A stretch of DNA of 64,000 bases from Tritrichomonas musculus (taxonomy: Eukaryota > Parabasalia > Tritrichomonadida > Tritrichomonadidae), in contig JAPFFF010000011.1 of the NCBI GenBank assembly GCA_039105265.1, positions 1,860,001 through 1,924,000 on the forward strand. Direction: 5' to 3'. The position numbers and the translations under genes were made by a program. The notes below the pieces were generated by a model that saw only the letters and a list, made by a program, of their open reading frames with translations, made no database searches and was not told the origin of the DNA. Below are positions 1-9,131 of the stretch, in pieces (position 1 is the stretch's first letter; each line of letters starts with the position of its first letter).

Positions 1-104
1 ATGGTGTAACTTCCTCTAGAAAGTAATGTGACTCATAAATATTCATGTGAAGAATTCTATTTGACTCTGGATTAGCGACTCCTAAATAATTCTTCTTTAC
101 ATGA
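1..104 (-). mobile_element. Maverick C, left-hand piece (fossil flank)
   Basis: This is the short flank left of Maverick A. Read on the minus strand it is open and ends in a Tyr-rich HY-containing stretch resembling the LYKNHYM region of the Maverick A polymerase N-terminal part. The sequence on the other side of Maverick A (22686 onward) resembles the neighbouring part of the same region. I therefore read it as the rest of an older Maverick in which A landed. The call rests on short similarity seen by eye. Confidence 0.5.
100..104. repeat. Target-site duplication CATGA (left copy)
   Basis: The five bases CATGA directly precede the first base of Maverick A and recur directly after its last base at 22686-22690. 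Mavericks are known to make 5-6 bp target duplications. The match fixes the element ends at 105 and 22685. Confidence 0.75.
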
Positions 105-368
105 AGTAGTTATACATAGTGAAGGGGGGATAGATAACTAGTATAAGCAAATGGGGCTCTCTGGCTTTGAAAGCTTCCTGAAGAGACGATAATTTGAGGT
201 ACTTTGGAGATGTTTTATATTATAGCTCCCTCGCTTTGAAAAGCTCCCTCGCTATAATAAACCATATCTCCAAACAGCCCCCAAGCAACCCCCACCCAGC
301 CACCCTACACGGAGAGCCCCATTTGCTTATACTAGTTATCTATCCCCCCTTCACTATGTATAACTACT
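105..368. other. Terminal foldback hairpin, left end of Maverick A
   Basis: Bases 105-161 and 312-368 are perfect 57-bp inverted arms. Between them a second nested pair (around GGAGATG...TATAGC and GCTATAATA...ATCTCC) flanks a CTCCCTCGCT direct repeat, so the terminus can fold into a long cruciform. The same structure closes the right end. Protein-primed elements replicate from their ends, so a self-pairing terminus may matter for replication or end protection; that role is inference. Confidence 0.9.
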
Positions 369-771
369 TAATACCAACCCATCTAGCATACTCCTACAGC
401 AATCATCTCACACAAATCCACTCAAGCAACCCATCTCAAGCAACCCATCTCAAGCAATCATCTCAAGCAAACCATCTCATGCAACCTATCTAGCATACTC
501 CTACAGCAACCCATCTCATGCAATCATCTCAAGCAACCCATCTCAAGCAATCATCTCATACATCTACTCATGCAATCATCTCAAGCAACCCATCTCATGC
601 AATCATCTCAAGCAACCTATCTAGCATACTCCTACAGCAATCATCTCAAGCAACCCATCTCACACACATCCACTCATGCAATCATCTCCCATATCTCATC
701 ACATACATCTACTCATGCAACCACTTCATGTACACCCGATATCTACTCAAAAATAAATCTTTAATTGAATC
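105..771 (+). repeat. Left terminal inverted repeat of Maverick A
   Basis: This region is the reverse complement of 22069-22685. It has three parts: an outer 264-bp foldback (105-368), a minisatellite of about 14 bp with units like CATCTCAAGCAACC (about 390-700), and a unique inner tail (about 700-771) ending in CTTTAATTGAATC. The arms differ in length because the minisatellite has different unit numbers at the two ends. The open frames across it (194-775) only read the repeat and are not genes. Confidence 0.92.
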
Positions 772-775
772 ATAA

Positions 776-1735
776 ATGTATAGTAGGTTTAAATCACTAC
801 ATCCAACCATTGATAATATCACAGATGAGCAAGTACCAATTCCTATCGAATCGGCATTCTTTCTAGAAGATGGTCAACAAGATAAAGACAAATTCAATAG
901 ATACTATTTTAATTTCCCTCCTGAATGGTGTACAGCTAATAGAGGGGAATCTATTATTGGTGTTAGGAATATGTGGCTGATATCTAAAAGGAGGAAGCTT
1001 GAATTTACTATAACAATTGCCAAATATAAAAAGCAATCATTTAATGAAGTTGAGGGAGCTAACACAAATACAAAAATTATTAACATGCTATCCATGCAAG
1101 GATATAAAGACAATCTTGAAATAAGGGATTTTGTTGTTGTTGATTGGATATCTACTGAAGGGGATTTTAGAGGATTTTTTGATGCTATTGATAAATCTAT
1201 TAAATGGAATATATCTAATGTATGGAAGAACACTAAAATTAATTTTGTTCAAAATGATTACGTCGTAGATAGAGACATACAATCAGATGGTTATTTTGAT
1301 AAAAATGGCTTCCATGAGAAAATATTTTCACCTAGGAATGAAAATGAAGATGATGAGTTTGGTATAGCTCTAAAATTAAAGAAAACCAATCAGGATTTTG
1401 ATGAAGTATTTAATATTGGAGATGGTCCACACCAGAATAAAAAGCATGTGTATCTAAATCAGTTTGATGATGTTCTTACTTTTGATAATGTTTGGGATAG
1501 GCATTCATGCAAAGTATATTCATCCATAGCTGAACAATCATTACATAATTATATTGGTAACTCTAATGTTGATTTTGTTCCAATAAAGTATTATAAATTA
1601 AATTCTTCAGACCAAAGATTTTGGATTGAGTTTTATTCATGTAGGGAATATAATACCCCTATCAAAATTCCGGATAACGAATCATTTTGTATAGAGATGC
1701 AATTCCTACTATTTGATAAGATGTTATATACATAA
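776..1735 (+). CDS. Probable minor capsid (penton-like) protein, Maverick A
   Basis: A 319-residue protein starting 5 bp inside the left TIR boundary. It is clearly homologous along its length to the product of 40449-41453 in Maverick B: both share FFLEDxQxDKxKFNRY, FNFPPEW, a FDNVWDRH stretch and a C-terminal EMQFL. No catalytic motif is visible, and the composition (aromatic, alternating hydrophobic) suits a beta-rich structural protein. In Mavericks the penton (single jelly roll) is commonly of this size and lies near the ATPase and integrase genes, which is why I favour that role; direct sequence proof is lacking. The integrase gene follows after 21 bp. Confidence 0.55.
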   Translation: MYSRFKSLHPTIDNITDEQVPIPIESAFFLEDGQQDKDKFNRYYFNFPPEWCTANRGESIIGVRNMWLISKRRKLEFTITIAKYKKQSFNEVEGANTNTKIINMLSMQGYKDNLEIRDFVVVDWISTEGDFRGFFDAIDKSIKWNISNVWKNTKINFVQNDYVVDRDIQSDGYFDKNGFHEKIFSPRNENEDDEFGIALKLKKTNQDFDEVFNIGDGPHQNKKHVYLNQFDDVLTFDNVWDRHSCKVYSSIAEQSLHNYIGNSNVDFVPIKYYKLNSSDQRFWIEFYSCREYNTPIKIPDNESFCIEMQFLLFDKMLYT

Positions 1736-1756
1736 GCTAGTTTAATCTAAAATCAA

Positions 1757-2839
1757 ATGAGTTATAATACGCTTGATGAATTATTTAAAAAATATCCATG
1801 GAAGAGCAAATCTAAATTTGTTCCGTTAGCCAAACGATATGGTTTCACGGCGAAAGATGCTAACGATTTTCTAGACAAAAATATTGTCCATGATGTTAAG
1901 GTACCCAAAGCTAAATATATGCCAATCGTATCGAAACATTTACACGGATACCAGATGGATACATTTATTAATGAAAAGCATAAGGGAGGTCTCAATTATT
2001 TAATGTTCATCAATATTAATACGAGGAAGGCATATGCATATCCGTTACAAGGCAAGGGTTCAAAATCCGTTATCAACGCGCTACAATGTTTCATAAAAGA
2101 TGTACACAATATTTATTCAATAACCAGCGACCAAGATGCCGCATATCTATCAAACGAGGTACTTGGTTTTATGAAATCGAACAATATAATATACACCACT
2201 ACTGAAGACAACAATCATAATGTACTTGGTATCATTAATCGATTCATGCGAACGATTCGTGATGCTATTGGTGAGAATAGATATATTGATGAAACTGAAA
2301 TGAATGATTTGATTGATGCGTATAACAATACTCCTCATAGGGGATTAGATAATAGAGCTCCTAATGATATAACTAAAGATGATGAATTAACATACATCAA
2401 TACTAAATCAAGCATCAACCCATATGATTTCAAAACAAATGATAGGGTTAGAATTGTATTAGCTAATGAACCATTCTCAAAGATAAGAAATCGGGTGAGC
2501 AAGGAGGCATATATTATTGACTCGAAATCAGGTAACCAATTCATAATTAAGTCAAAGGATGATTCAATAGATAAGCTCCCGGGTTATCGATTAATTAAAA
2601 CCAATAATAATATACCGTTAGCAAATTCATTGAAGAATGGCAAGCGTGGTATTGTAAATAAAATTCTTAGTTATGATGTTAAGAAAAATAAATATAGGGT
2701 CGAGTATGAAGGTGGTAAACGCGATACAATCCCTGCGAAAAATCTTAGGGAGGGTCATCCAATCAAGTTGTCAAATCTTGAACTCGAATATTGGTCTACC
2801 AAAAATAATGTTCCCGAATCAATCACAAAATGGAGCTAA
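1757..2839 (+). CDS. Maverick retroviral-type integrase (RVE/DDE family)
   Basis: A 360-residue integrase that would join the element's ends to target DNA. The RNase H-like core covers about residues 55-210: the first acidic motif is QMDTF (D68), followed by the strand-rich GGLNYLMFININTRKAY, then SITSDQDAAY (D125), and the helix NRFMRTIRD after a TTT-rich turn. A C-terminal SH3-like stretch (about 230-290) and a chromo/Tudor-like segment (about 300-345, with YRVEYEGG) follow, an arrangement known in Maverick c-integrases. It is colinear with 41460-42614 in Maverick B. It lies between the penton candidate and the ATPase, with a 15-bp gap to the latter. Confidence 0.9.
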   Translation: MSYNTLDELFKKYPWKSKSKFVPLAKRYGFTAKDANDFLDKNIVHDVKVPKAKYMPIVSKHLHGYQMDTFINEKHKGGLNYLMFININTRKAYAYPLQGKGSKSVINALQCFIKDVHNIYSITSDQDAAYLSNEVLGFMKSNNIIYTTTEDNNHNVLGIINRFMRTIRDAIGENRYIDETEMNDLIDAYNNTPHRGLDNRAPNDITKDDELTYINTKSSINPYDFKTNDRVRIVLANEPFSKIRNRVSKEAYIIDSKSGNQFIIKSKDDSIDKLPGYRLIKTNNNIPLANSLKNGKRGIVNKILSYDVKKNKYRVEYEGGKRDTIPAKNLREGHPIKLSNLELEYWSTKNNVPESITKWS

Positions 2840-2850
2840 TTTTATTTCAT
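2840..2850 (+). promoter_or_regulatory. T-rich start-proximal box (example)
   Basis: TTTTATTTCAT lies 5 bp before the ATPase ATG. The same TTTTATTTCAT is found before 4854 (4840-4850) and before 45598 in Maverick B (about 45583-45593). Looser forms (TTTTTATTT or TTTTGTTTATTT within about 25 bp of the ATG) precede most other genes of A and B. The TTTCATW part matches the trichomonad initiator consensus TCAYW, so the box may set a leader of only a few bases; that reading is inference. Confidence 0.55.
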
Positions 2851-2854
2851 ATAA

Positions 2855-3721
2855 ATGAAAACCAGTACTAAATCAGTCATTAAAAATGTTGAGAGAGAGA
2901 TACAAAAAGCTATGCGCAAAAATCAAAAAGATATAGAGATGGCTTTGATAAAACCGCTATCACCGGACTACCCATTCAGCACTAACGGAATATATTTCCT
3001 AATCGGTAAGCCTGGTGCTGGTAAATCATATTGGATATGGTCTCATATAATGATCACGGAAAAATTATTTAAGAAGCCGTATTATAATAAGATAATATTT
3101 TGTTCCACGAGTGGGAAGATGGATAAGACAGCTGAAGCTTTACATAAAAGTATTAAAACTCCAATACAATATGTGAAGGAGGATGAGTTGATGCCAATCT
3201 TACGTAAGCATCTCAAAAGGAAGGTTAAATATTATGCTCTGGTCAAACATGTGTTATCCAAAATGAAAGATGCTAATGAGGAGATGGAACGCCTGATTGA
3301 AAAGCATTCATTACAAGATATTGATGATAGAATTGTATATATTGCCAACAAATTAGTCCAATATAATACATCATCATATCCTTACAATACATTAATTATT
3401 CTAGATGATTGTGCGGGAAGTGATTTATTGAAGAATGGGAATAGTGAATTCATTAGATTATTGACCAAAACTAGGCATTATAATATCACTTGTATAATGG
3501 CGTTTCAAACGATTCGATTTGTTCATATTAATGCTAAACGTATGGCTACAGATATAATCTGCTACAGTGGATATAGTGAGGAGGATATCACATCGTTACT
3601 GCAACAAACTAATAATAATTTAAACACTAAGGATGCGGTCCACCAGTATCTACAACACAGGGAACCCCATGATAAATTGATTCTTAATATAACAGCTGAC
3701 AAGTATTACTTTGAGTCATAA
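2855..3721 (+). CDS. FtsK/HerA-type genome-packaging ATPase, Maverick A
   Basis: A 288-residue P-loop ATPase of the A32-like group that would pump element DNA into a capsid. Walker A is GKPGAGKS at residues 51-58, after a NGIYFLI strand; Walker B is LIILDDC with the acidic pair at 184-185. A sensor-like stretch TKTRHYN...MAFQTIRF and a FSGYS-type YSGYS motif follow near the C-terminus. Its counterpart 42625-43491 in Maverick B is nearly colinear. The start is preceded by the T-rich box TTTTATTTCAT at 2840-2850, 5 bp before the ATG. The gene is part of the penton-integrase-ATPase-pVI block. Confidence 0.92.
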   Translation: MKTSTKSVIKNVEREIQKAMRKNQKDIEMALIKPLSPDYPFSTNGIYFLIGKPGAGKSYWIWSHIMITEKLFKKPYYNKIIFCSTSGKMDKTAEALHKSIKTPIQYVKEDELMPILRKHLKRKVKYYALVKHVLSKMKDANEEMERLIEKHSLQDIDDRIVYIANKLVQYNTSSYPYNTLIILDDCAGSDLLKNGNSEFIRLLTKTRHYNITCIMAFQTIRFVHINAKRMATDIICYSGYSEEDITSLLQQTNNNLNTKDAVHQYLQHREPHDKLILNITADKYYFES

Positions 3722-3751
3722 ACCAGATATATATATTTTTAATACAAGTAA

Positions 3752-4171
3752 ATGGGATTCTTGAAAAAAATAATTAAAAATGGTATTGGATTGGCGGGCA
3801 ATCAGGTAATGAATATGGCTAATAGCGCAACCGGTGGACTGGCTGGGAAGATATTTAACGCAACTGTCAACAAGGTGAATAAAAATAGTGGTATCATTGG
3901 CAAGGTTGCTCGAGGATTAGGCAAGAAATTTTTAAATGATAAGACTCGTGAGAAAATATCCAATATTACAGATACGGCTATTAAATATATTCCTAAGGGG
4001 AATGTTAGGACTGCTCTAGAGAATATTAATAACGCTGCTCAAGGTAAGTCTAATCATAATATCAAGACTAAATATAATAAGCAATTGGATTCGACAGAAC
4101 CGGCAAGTGTGCAGGCTAACGTTAAACCTAAACGTATCAGGACTAAATATGGAAAACGTTTGGGTAAGTAA
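3752..4171 (+). CDS. pVI-like small virion protein, Maverick A
   Basis: A 139-residue basic protein. Its N-terminal 75 residues are Gly/Ala-rich and amphipathic (LKKIIKNGIGLAGNQV, then TGGLAGKIF and KVARGLGKKF), and the C-terminal third is Lys/Arg-rich and probably disordered. Similar short proteins next to the packaging ATPase in adenoviruses and Mavericks (pVI-like) are cementing or membrane-lytic virion proteins matured by the viral protease. The counterpart 43509-43964 in Maverick B shares the TGGLAxKI and GVIGxVARGLG patterns. The role is inferred from composition and position, not from a catalytic signature. Confidence 0.5.
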   Translation: MGFLKKIIKNGIGLAGNQVMNMANSATGGLAGKIFNATVNKVNKNSGIIGKVARGLGKKFLNDKTREKISNITDTAIKYIPKGNVRTALENINNAAQGKSNHNIKTKYNKQLDSTEPASVQANVKPKRIRTKYGKRLGK

Positions 4172-4214
4172 TAGGTGAAAGTTGGTGAAACTATGCTTTT
4201 TATTTTTACCATAA

Positions 4215-4826
4215 ATGGCTAAAAATCTTCGAGGAAGTAAAAGATTGCAAGTTATTCAAAACTGGTTAAATGGGAGAGATGATGATGAATGGGAAGTGTT
4301 TCCGTGTAGAACTGAGGGAAAATATATCGTGAAACCTCGCAAGGAACCTCATACAAATCGTCACGTTGAACCAATTGTGAAAGATGATGACGAGCCAGCT
4401 GATAGTACACCTGAAAACGATGCTGATGACCCCGTTGATGAATGTGAACATGATGAGCCAACCCCTGACCCGAAACCATTCGTTAGACCTAAAACTAAAC
4501 GTTCACCTCCAAGAACTCCCCCTAATAATTATGAATATGATCCAACTATTAATTTAGAGATATTGAATCAATTGAAACTTCTCGGTGAGGAATTCAAAAT
4601 TAGACGTGAGAAAAAGGAACAGAAACGAATGATTAAGGAGGTTGTCCAAAAACAAATATCTCGACCGAGGATGCAATATAATTATGAATTCACGGAACCT
4701 GAATATAAACAATATCCAAATACTCAACCGATAGAACCACCCATGGAATCATCCAATGATCCTATCGAGCAACCTCAACAAATGTATCCCGTGAGAAGAA
4801 ATCGAATATTTGCAGATGTCATATAA
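4215..4826 (+). CDS. Conserved Maverick protein of unknown function (GSKRL...WLNGRDD)
   Basis: A 203-residue protein. The first 50 residues hold the conserved stretch GSKRLxVIxxWLNGRDD, WEV and KYIVK, also present in 44012-44500 of Maverick B. The middle (about 50-100) is acidic and Pro-rich. A second conserved block around NxEILxQLKxLGEE with a REKKEQxRMIKEVV helix (about 115-150) is probably a coiled coil, and the tail is Gln/Pro-rich. I do not recognise the family. Its fixed place after the ATPase and pVI-like genes in both elements suggests a virion-assembly or DNA-core role. Confidence 0.7.
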   Translation: MAKNLRGSKRLQVIQNWLNGRDDDEWEVFPCRTEGKYIVKPRKEPHTNRHVEPIVKDDDEPADSTPENDADDPVDECEHDEPTPDPKPFVRPKTKRSPPRTPPNNYEYDPTINLEILNQLKLLGEEFKIRREKKEQKRMIKEVVQKQISRPRMQYNYEFTEPEYKQYPNTQPIEPPMESSNDPIEQPQQMYPVRRNRIFADVI

Positions 4827-4853
4827 TTAAGTGATTATTTTTTATTTCATTAA

Positions 4854-6023
4854 ATGACTTCAAATAAACTCATTTCCCAACTAACTAAGAAAGAAATACT
4901 TCAACTACCTGGGTTCGCTGGATTGAATAAAATATTGTTACCAAATTTGAAAAATATATTGCGTGCTCATCTCGTGAAAACAAATATATTCAAACGTGGT
5001 GTTCGCGTTAATGATTATTTAGATTATTGCAAGAAACACAAATTGGATTCTATTCAAATAGATACATCGATTAAACAACCTACTAAATCTAATCGCAAAT
5101 TGAGTAAAGCTGATATTAACGCACAGATTAAACAACCTACTAAATCTAATCGCAAATTGAGTAAAGCTGATATTGACGCAAAGATTAAAGGATACAAACA
5201 AGATATGGATGAGTATACAAAATTATTGGAGAAGGCGAAATTGAATCCAGCAGCTGAACCAGGTGTTGATGAATGTATACACTATATAAATAATTACGAG
5301 GATAATATACTAAAATTGCTTAGCGATAAATATAATAAACCTGAATTGAAAACTGTTATTAATGAAATCAAAGCATTGCAAGAAGAAATGGATGATTATT
5401 TATATGTTGATAATAAATTGAGACAGTTATTGTATGAACTGAAAGATTATGAATATGATTTGAATAATAATGCTGATGCGTTAACCGAGGATGAATTAAA
5501 TGAGACCAGGAACGCTGTTAAACAACATACTGCTGAGATAGCTAAACTCAAGAAGAATTTCGTTGAATTGAGTGATGATGAGTTTGAAGCTAAATATTAT
5601 AATAAGCTCGAGAAACTACGTGAACGTAGACAGCAGATGGAAAATGAGATTAACAAATTAGTCGAGGAGGATAAAAATAAACGTAAGCGAGCTAGAAAAC
5701 CCAAACCCAAGTTATCAGATGAGCAAAAGGCAGCCAATCGTGAGATGAGGTCAAAGCGACGACGTGAGAAGAAACTATTAAATGTACCTACTGTAGATTT
5801 ATCACGTGAGGAACAATTTGATAAAGAAATATTACTTAGTGAGAAGAGGATTATTGAGTTGGAAAAGACATATGCTCAATATAAAGATGATGAGCGATAC
5901 GCTACAGAATTGCAAAATGAAATAAATAGGTTACGTAATAATATTGATTACGTTAATAAAAAGAAGAAAGCTTATATTGCTGAGAAAAGTGAAACCAAGA
6001 AATCGAGAAGACGAAAGAAGTAA
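4854..6023 (+). CDS. LPGF-module coiled-coil protein, Maverick A
   Basis: A 389-residue protein. Residues 1-65 form a module (LTKKEILQLPGF, then LKNILRAHL and RGVRVNDYLDYC) that is also found at the N-terminus of the DNA polymerase (12923) and inside 11110-12114. A repeat follows: IKQPTKSNRKLSKADI is tandemly duplicated (about residues 73-107). The rest (110-389) is a long, highly charged coiled coil with a basic C-terminus rich in RRREKK and KKSRRRKK. Such a layout fits a DNA-binding or scaffold protein; no enzyme motif is visible. It directly precedes the capsid gene and starts after a TTTTTTATTTCAT box. Confidence 0.75.
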   Translation: MTSNKLISQLTKKEILQLPGFAGLNKILLPNLKNILRAHLVKTNIFKRGVRVNDYLDYCKKHKLDSIQIDTSIKQPTKSNRKLSKADINAQIKQPTKSNRKLSKADIDAKIKGYKQDMDEYTKLLEKAKLNPAAEPGVDECIHYINNYEDNILKLLSDKYNKPELKTVINEIKALQEEMDDYLYVDNKLRQLLYELKDYEYDLNNNADALTEDELNETRNAVKQHTAEIAKLKKNFVELSDDEFEAKYYNKLEKLRERRQQMENEINKLVEEDKNKRKRARKPKPKLSDEQKAANREMRSKRRREKKLLNVPTVDLSREEQFDKEILLSEKRIIELEKTYAQYKDDERYATELQNEINRLRNNIDYVNKKKKAYIAEKSETKKSRRRKK

Positions 6024-6045
6024 TTTTTTTATTATATAAAAAGTA

Positions 6046-7623
6046 ATGTTGAACAATGAAGTGATTATGCAAACATCTGCGGATGCATGCACCCAGATAG
6101 CCTCATATTTTGATACCGTCGATAATTGCATTGCGATGAGTGATACTAATAAACAATATTCGATCAACCCACAGACGAGTTATGGACCATCTCCTCCAAT
6201 CAAAAGTGGCTCGTATACATCTGTAATCATATCACCAAATACTCACAACACGGCTGATTTATACAACGGATTCATTAAGGCAACGATGGAGATTAAAGTT
6301 AATATCGATGATAAGATAGATACAGCAAATGTTGGCGATTATAGTTTCAATAATATATGGTATGGATTTAAAGATGCACGTGATGCTATTGAGAAGTATG
6401 AAATTGTAGCAAATGGTATCACCATATATACACAAAATTATGGCTGTGAAGAATCATTTCTTACAGCTTGTTGTTCCAACGAAACCACGAAGAGGGCAGA
6501 TATTTATTCGAAAACTAGGCATAAAGATGTATGGAGACAGAATGAAGGGTGCCGCTGCGGTTTCGTAGTTTACTGGACTAAAGATAGGACCGAAGCTACT
6601 GGTACGATTAATTTGAAGATAGATTTGAGGAGATTCTTGCCGATATCTAACATTAAATATCTCCCAGCGTTTGCAGGCAAAATAGAACTGCGATTATATT
6701 TCTCATGCGCGGGACTAGTATATTGTCCATGTGGACCTGATGAAAATTTGATCAATAATCCTGGTAAGTATTCAAAATATACATTTCATCCCGTCACGAC
6801 AGAATTCAAGCAAATAGGTAATCCAATAAGATGTTGGGCGACATCTACAACCGCTAATGGATTATATACATTAAATAATGCTGATAGAACAAGTAATGTT
6901 ATATGGTATGAGGTCAAGGATTGCCTCAGTATTATCCCATGTTTTGGAATTAGTGAGAGTGTTTATAACTCATTGGTTCAACGATATAGTGATCCATCTC
7001 ACCCATTAACATTCCCCACACAAACATTATCTGTATACACGACAACTAATAAACTCGAGCAACCTAATGATAAGACCACCTGTACTATCACTCCAAGATT
7101 TGTTGATAGTATATTTTGTTTATTCCCGTTGCGTAATACTGATAAAACTGTTTTCAAGAATCCATTATTCAAATCATTCTACATTAATGCGGGTGGATAT
7201 GGCAACATACCTTCGCGACCATTTGGTACAACTGAAGAGTACCCCGAATTCTTGGAATATTGCCAGAATGCAATGAACATGAATGGTGAGCAGAGTGGTT
7301 TCAATAAAGAGGTCGTCAGATCGCTAACCAATTCATATTCATTTAACTCAACGACTGGTTATTATAGTGACGACAGGTCATCGTTTTTCATTGGTCTCCC
7401 AACAGAAACTGATAATACATATCAACAGGGACTCACTTCGCTATCACCTATCAATTTTGAAATGAATATTACTCAAAGTGCGACTGAAGGTTCATTTGCG
7501 AAGAGTGTAGATGCCAACCCACTTTTCTGCTTATTATATGATGCCTCGATTAGTATATTAGTTCAACCAAATGGTATGCCTCCATTGGTTCGAATTGGTA
7601 ACTATGATTTAACTACACCATGA
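6046..7623 (+). CDS. Major capsid protein candidate (double jelly roll), Maverick A
   Basis: A 525-residue protein of the size of Maverick/Polinton major capsid proteins. Features that fit: an N-terminal region without signal peptide, a first half with alternating beta-type segments (YNGFIKATMEIKVNI, then a Trp/Tyr-rich IWYGFKDARDAIEKYEI), the typical LPISNIKYLPAFAGK...LRLYF passage around residues 195-225, and a second half with many short strands ending LCLLYDASISILV. In the family this protein forms the trimeric capsomers packaged by the neighbouring ATPase. An alternative ATG at codon 8 could be used. I found no counterpart in Maverick B. The assignment is by pattern and position and would need a profile search to confirm. 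Confidence 0.78.
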   Translation: MLNNEVIMQTSADACTQIASYFDTVDNCIAMSDTNKQYSINPQTSYGPSPPIKSGSYTSVIISPNTHNTADLYNGFIKATMEIKVNIDDKIDTANVGDYSFNNIWYGFKDARDAIEKYEIVANGITIYTQNYGCEESFLTACCSNETTKRADIYSKTRHKDVWRQNEGCRCGFVVYWTKDRTEATGTINLKIDLRRFLPISNIKYLPAFAGKIELRLYFSCAGLVYCPCGPDENLINNPGKYSKYTFHPVTTEFKQIGNPIRCWATSTTANGLYTLNNADRTSNVIWYEVKDCLSIIPCFGISESVYNSLVQRYSDPSHPLTFPTQTLSVYTTTNKLEQPNDKTTCTITPRFVDSIFCLFPLRNTDKTVFKNPLFKSFYINAGGYGNIPSRPFGTTEEYPEFLEYCQNAMNMNGEQSGFNKEVVRSLTNSYSFNSTTGYYSDDRSSFFIGLPTETDNTYQQGLTSLSPINFEMNITQSATEGSFAKSVDANPLFCLLYDASISILVQPNGMPPLVRIGNYDLTTP

Positions 7624-7673
7624 GTAAATTTTCAAACAATACAACACATTATTTTTGTTTATTTGCATAATAA

Positions 7674-8102
7674 ATGAATAAGTATAAAAACCCGAATTCA
7701 ACAACCATCGGTACAACTGGATGTATGTATAATGAATCCACCACTACCAACAAAGATGTTGAGTATAATCATTATGGTATATATTCAAATGATAACACTT
7801 ATGCGGTCACATTCAATCCTCACATCAATCGACCACCTACGAAAAATATGCCACACTATCCAGTTAGACCACCTCCAACTGATGAGCATATGACGCTTAC
7901 TCAAAATGAGCCTCCCGTGAGTATGACTGATGGGATGCATTATTTGAACAATGCGACAACGAAACCTCCTCCATTGCTACCACCATATTTGAATAGACCT
8001 CAAGACCTGGCAGCGATTCAAGGATTGGCTAATGAGAGAGATAAGGCATATTTGATATATAATAAGCCGGCTAATATCAGGTTCAAAAATATACATTATT
8101 GA
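7674..8102 (+). CDS. Small Pro/Asn-rich protein of unknown function
   Basis: A 142-residue protein following the capsid gene after a 50-bp gap with a TTTTTGTTTATTT box. It is rich in Asn, Thr, Pro and Tyr, with PPTKNMPHYPVRPPP and KPPPLLPPYLNRP stretches, and has no predicted membrane segment or enzyme motif. The low-complexity make-up suggests a disordered virion or assembly protein. Its 3' end carries a 32-bp sequence (8089-8120) that recurs at 9081-9112. I do not recognise the family. Confidence 0.6.
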   Translation: MNKYKNPNSTTIGTTGCMYNESTTTNKDVEYNHYGIYSNDNTYAVTFNPHINRPPTKNMPHYPVRPPPTDEHMTLTQNEPPVSMTDGMHYLNNATTKPPPLLPPYLNRPQDLAAIQGLANERDKAYLIYNKPANIRFKNIHY

Positions 8103-8187
8103 GAAATCACATGGTTTATAGGTAGTAGGAGGCGAACTCATAAACTGACGAGTTTTCAAATCAATTTATTTTTTTATCCACTTAGAA

Positions 8188-8952
8188 ATGAACTCAACAG
8201 GTACTAACACATCAATGTTAGCCATTGTTGAATCAATCAATGATGACTACGAATATATTCAGTATAATGAGAAGCTTCGTTTGATACATTCAATCAAAGA
8301 TGATATGTACCAGATGCAATCTATTATCACTGCGTGTAATTCAAATAAACAGATTCGTCATTGGTTTGATAACAAATCAACTCAAGAATTCCTCGAAAGT
8401 GCGACTGGTAGAATTCTACCACCCGAAAAATTATATGAAAAACGTGATGATTTACCTAATGGATTAAGAGGTTATTATATACATCGATTACTAGTCAACC
8501 ATGTTGCAATGTGGGCATCTCCATCATATGCATGGGAAATTATGAAACTATTGGATTCATATTTTGAGAAGCAACGTGAGCAACTCACTAATAAGATTGA
8601 AGACCTTACCCCGAGAGCTGTTCCTAAAGACCACAAACATAGCTACAGGTATATGATATGGCTTGAAGAACTTCCTAAAAATAAGAACTTTGTAGCACTT
8701 CATCTCGTTCGTCGTAACAAACATTCATGGAGGCAAGTCAGTAAGATTTATCAAGATGAGAAGAAGCGATGGATATATGTTGATGACCTACCCATTGCGA
8801 TGACTCCTAATGAAGATATCAAACGATTAGCACGAGCATTGTTCAAAGGTGATGATGTTAGAGTTGGCAGTACTGATATCATCATTAACAAATCATGTCT
8901 AGAAGAGTTTCACAAAGCTATCGAAGAATACTTTAAAAATATGCATCTTTAA
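8188..8952 (+). CDS. KilA-N domain protein (Bro-like)
   Basis: A 254-residue protein. The KilA-N DNA-binding domain spans about residues 50-130: IRHWFDNKSTQEFLES, then GLRGYYIHRLLVNHVAMWASPSYAWEIMKLLDSYF, the usual wHxxL/hVAxWASPxFA pattern. The C-terminal part (about 150-250, with FVALHLVRRNKHSW) resembles the DUF3627-type tail that follows KilA-N in large DNA viruses of eukaryotes. KilA-N proteins are common in nucleocytoplasmic viruses, baculoviruses and phages and are thought to act in transcription or replication control. None was found in Maverick B. It is a likely acquisition from, or exchange with, large DNA viruses. Confidence 0.85.
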   Translation: MNSTGTNTSMLAIVESINDDYEYIQYNEKLRLIHSIKDDMYQMQSIITACNSNKQIRHWFDNKSTQEFLESATGRILPPEKLYEKRDDLPNGLRGYYIHRLLVNHVAMWASPSYAWEIMKLLDSYFEKQREQLTNKIEDLTPRAVPKDHKHSYRYMIWLEELPKNKNFVALHLVRRNKHSWRQVSKIYQDEKKRWIYVDDLPIAMTPNEDIKRLARALFKGDDVRVGSTDIIINKSCLEEFHKAIEEYFKNMHL

Positions 8953-9131
8953 ATAATATTTTATTTTTGCAACGCGATTCGTTTCAAGAAATACTTGATG
9001 AATTATCGTCACAGCAAAATTGCTGCGACCTAGATATTATTCAAGATAGACCAAATTTACCAAATGATTTGAAGGATATTATATACATTATTGAGGAATC
9101 ACATGGTTTATAATATTTTATTTTTGGGGAA
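8953..9131 (+). other. Intergenic spacer with a duplicated 32-bp tail
   Basis: There is no ATG-initiated gene here. A short reading stretch on the plus strand ends in the same 32 bp (9081-9112) found at the end of the previous spacer (8089-8120), with one mismatch. It probably marks a local duplication remnant. A TATTTTATTTTTG box at about 9113-9127 precedes the next gene. Confidence 0.55.

Noticed and set aside
194-775. Open frames rich in SSQATHLKQ in the left TIR (and their mirror at the right)
   Set aside because: They translate the TIR minisatellite in several frames and have no domain or start box.
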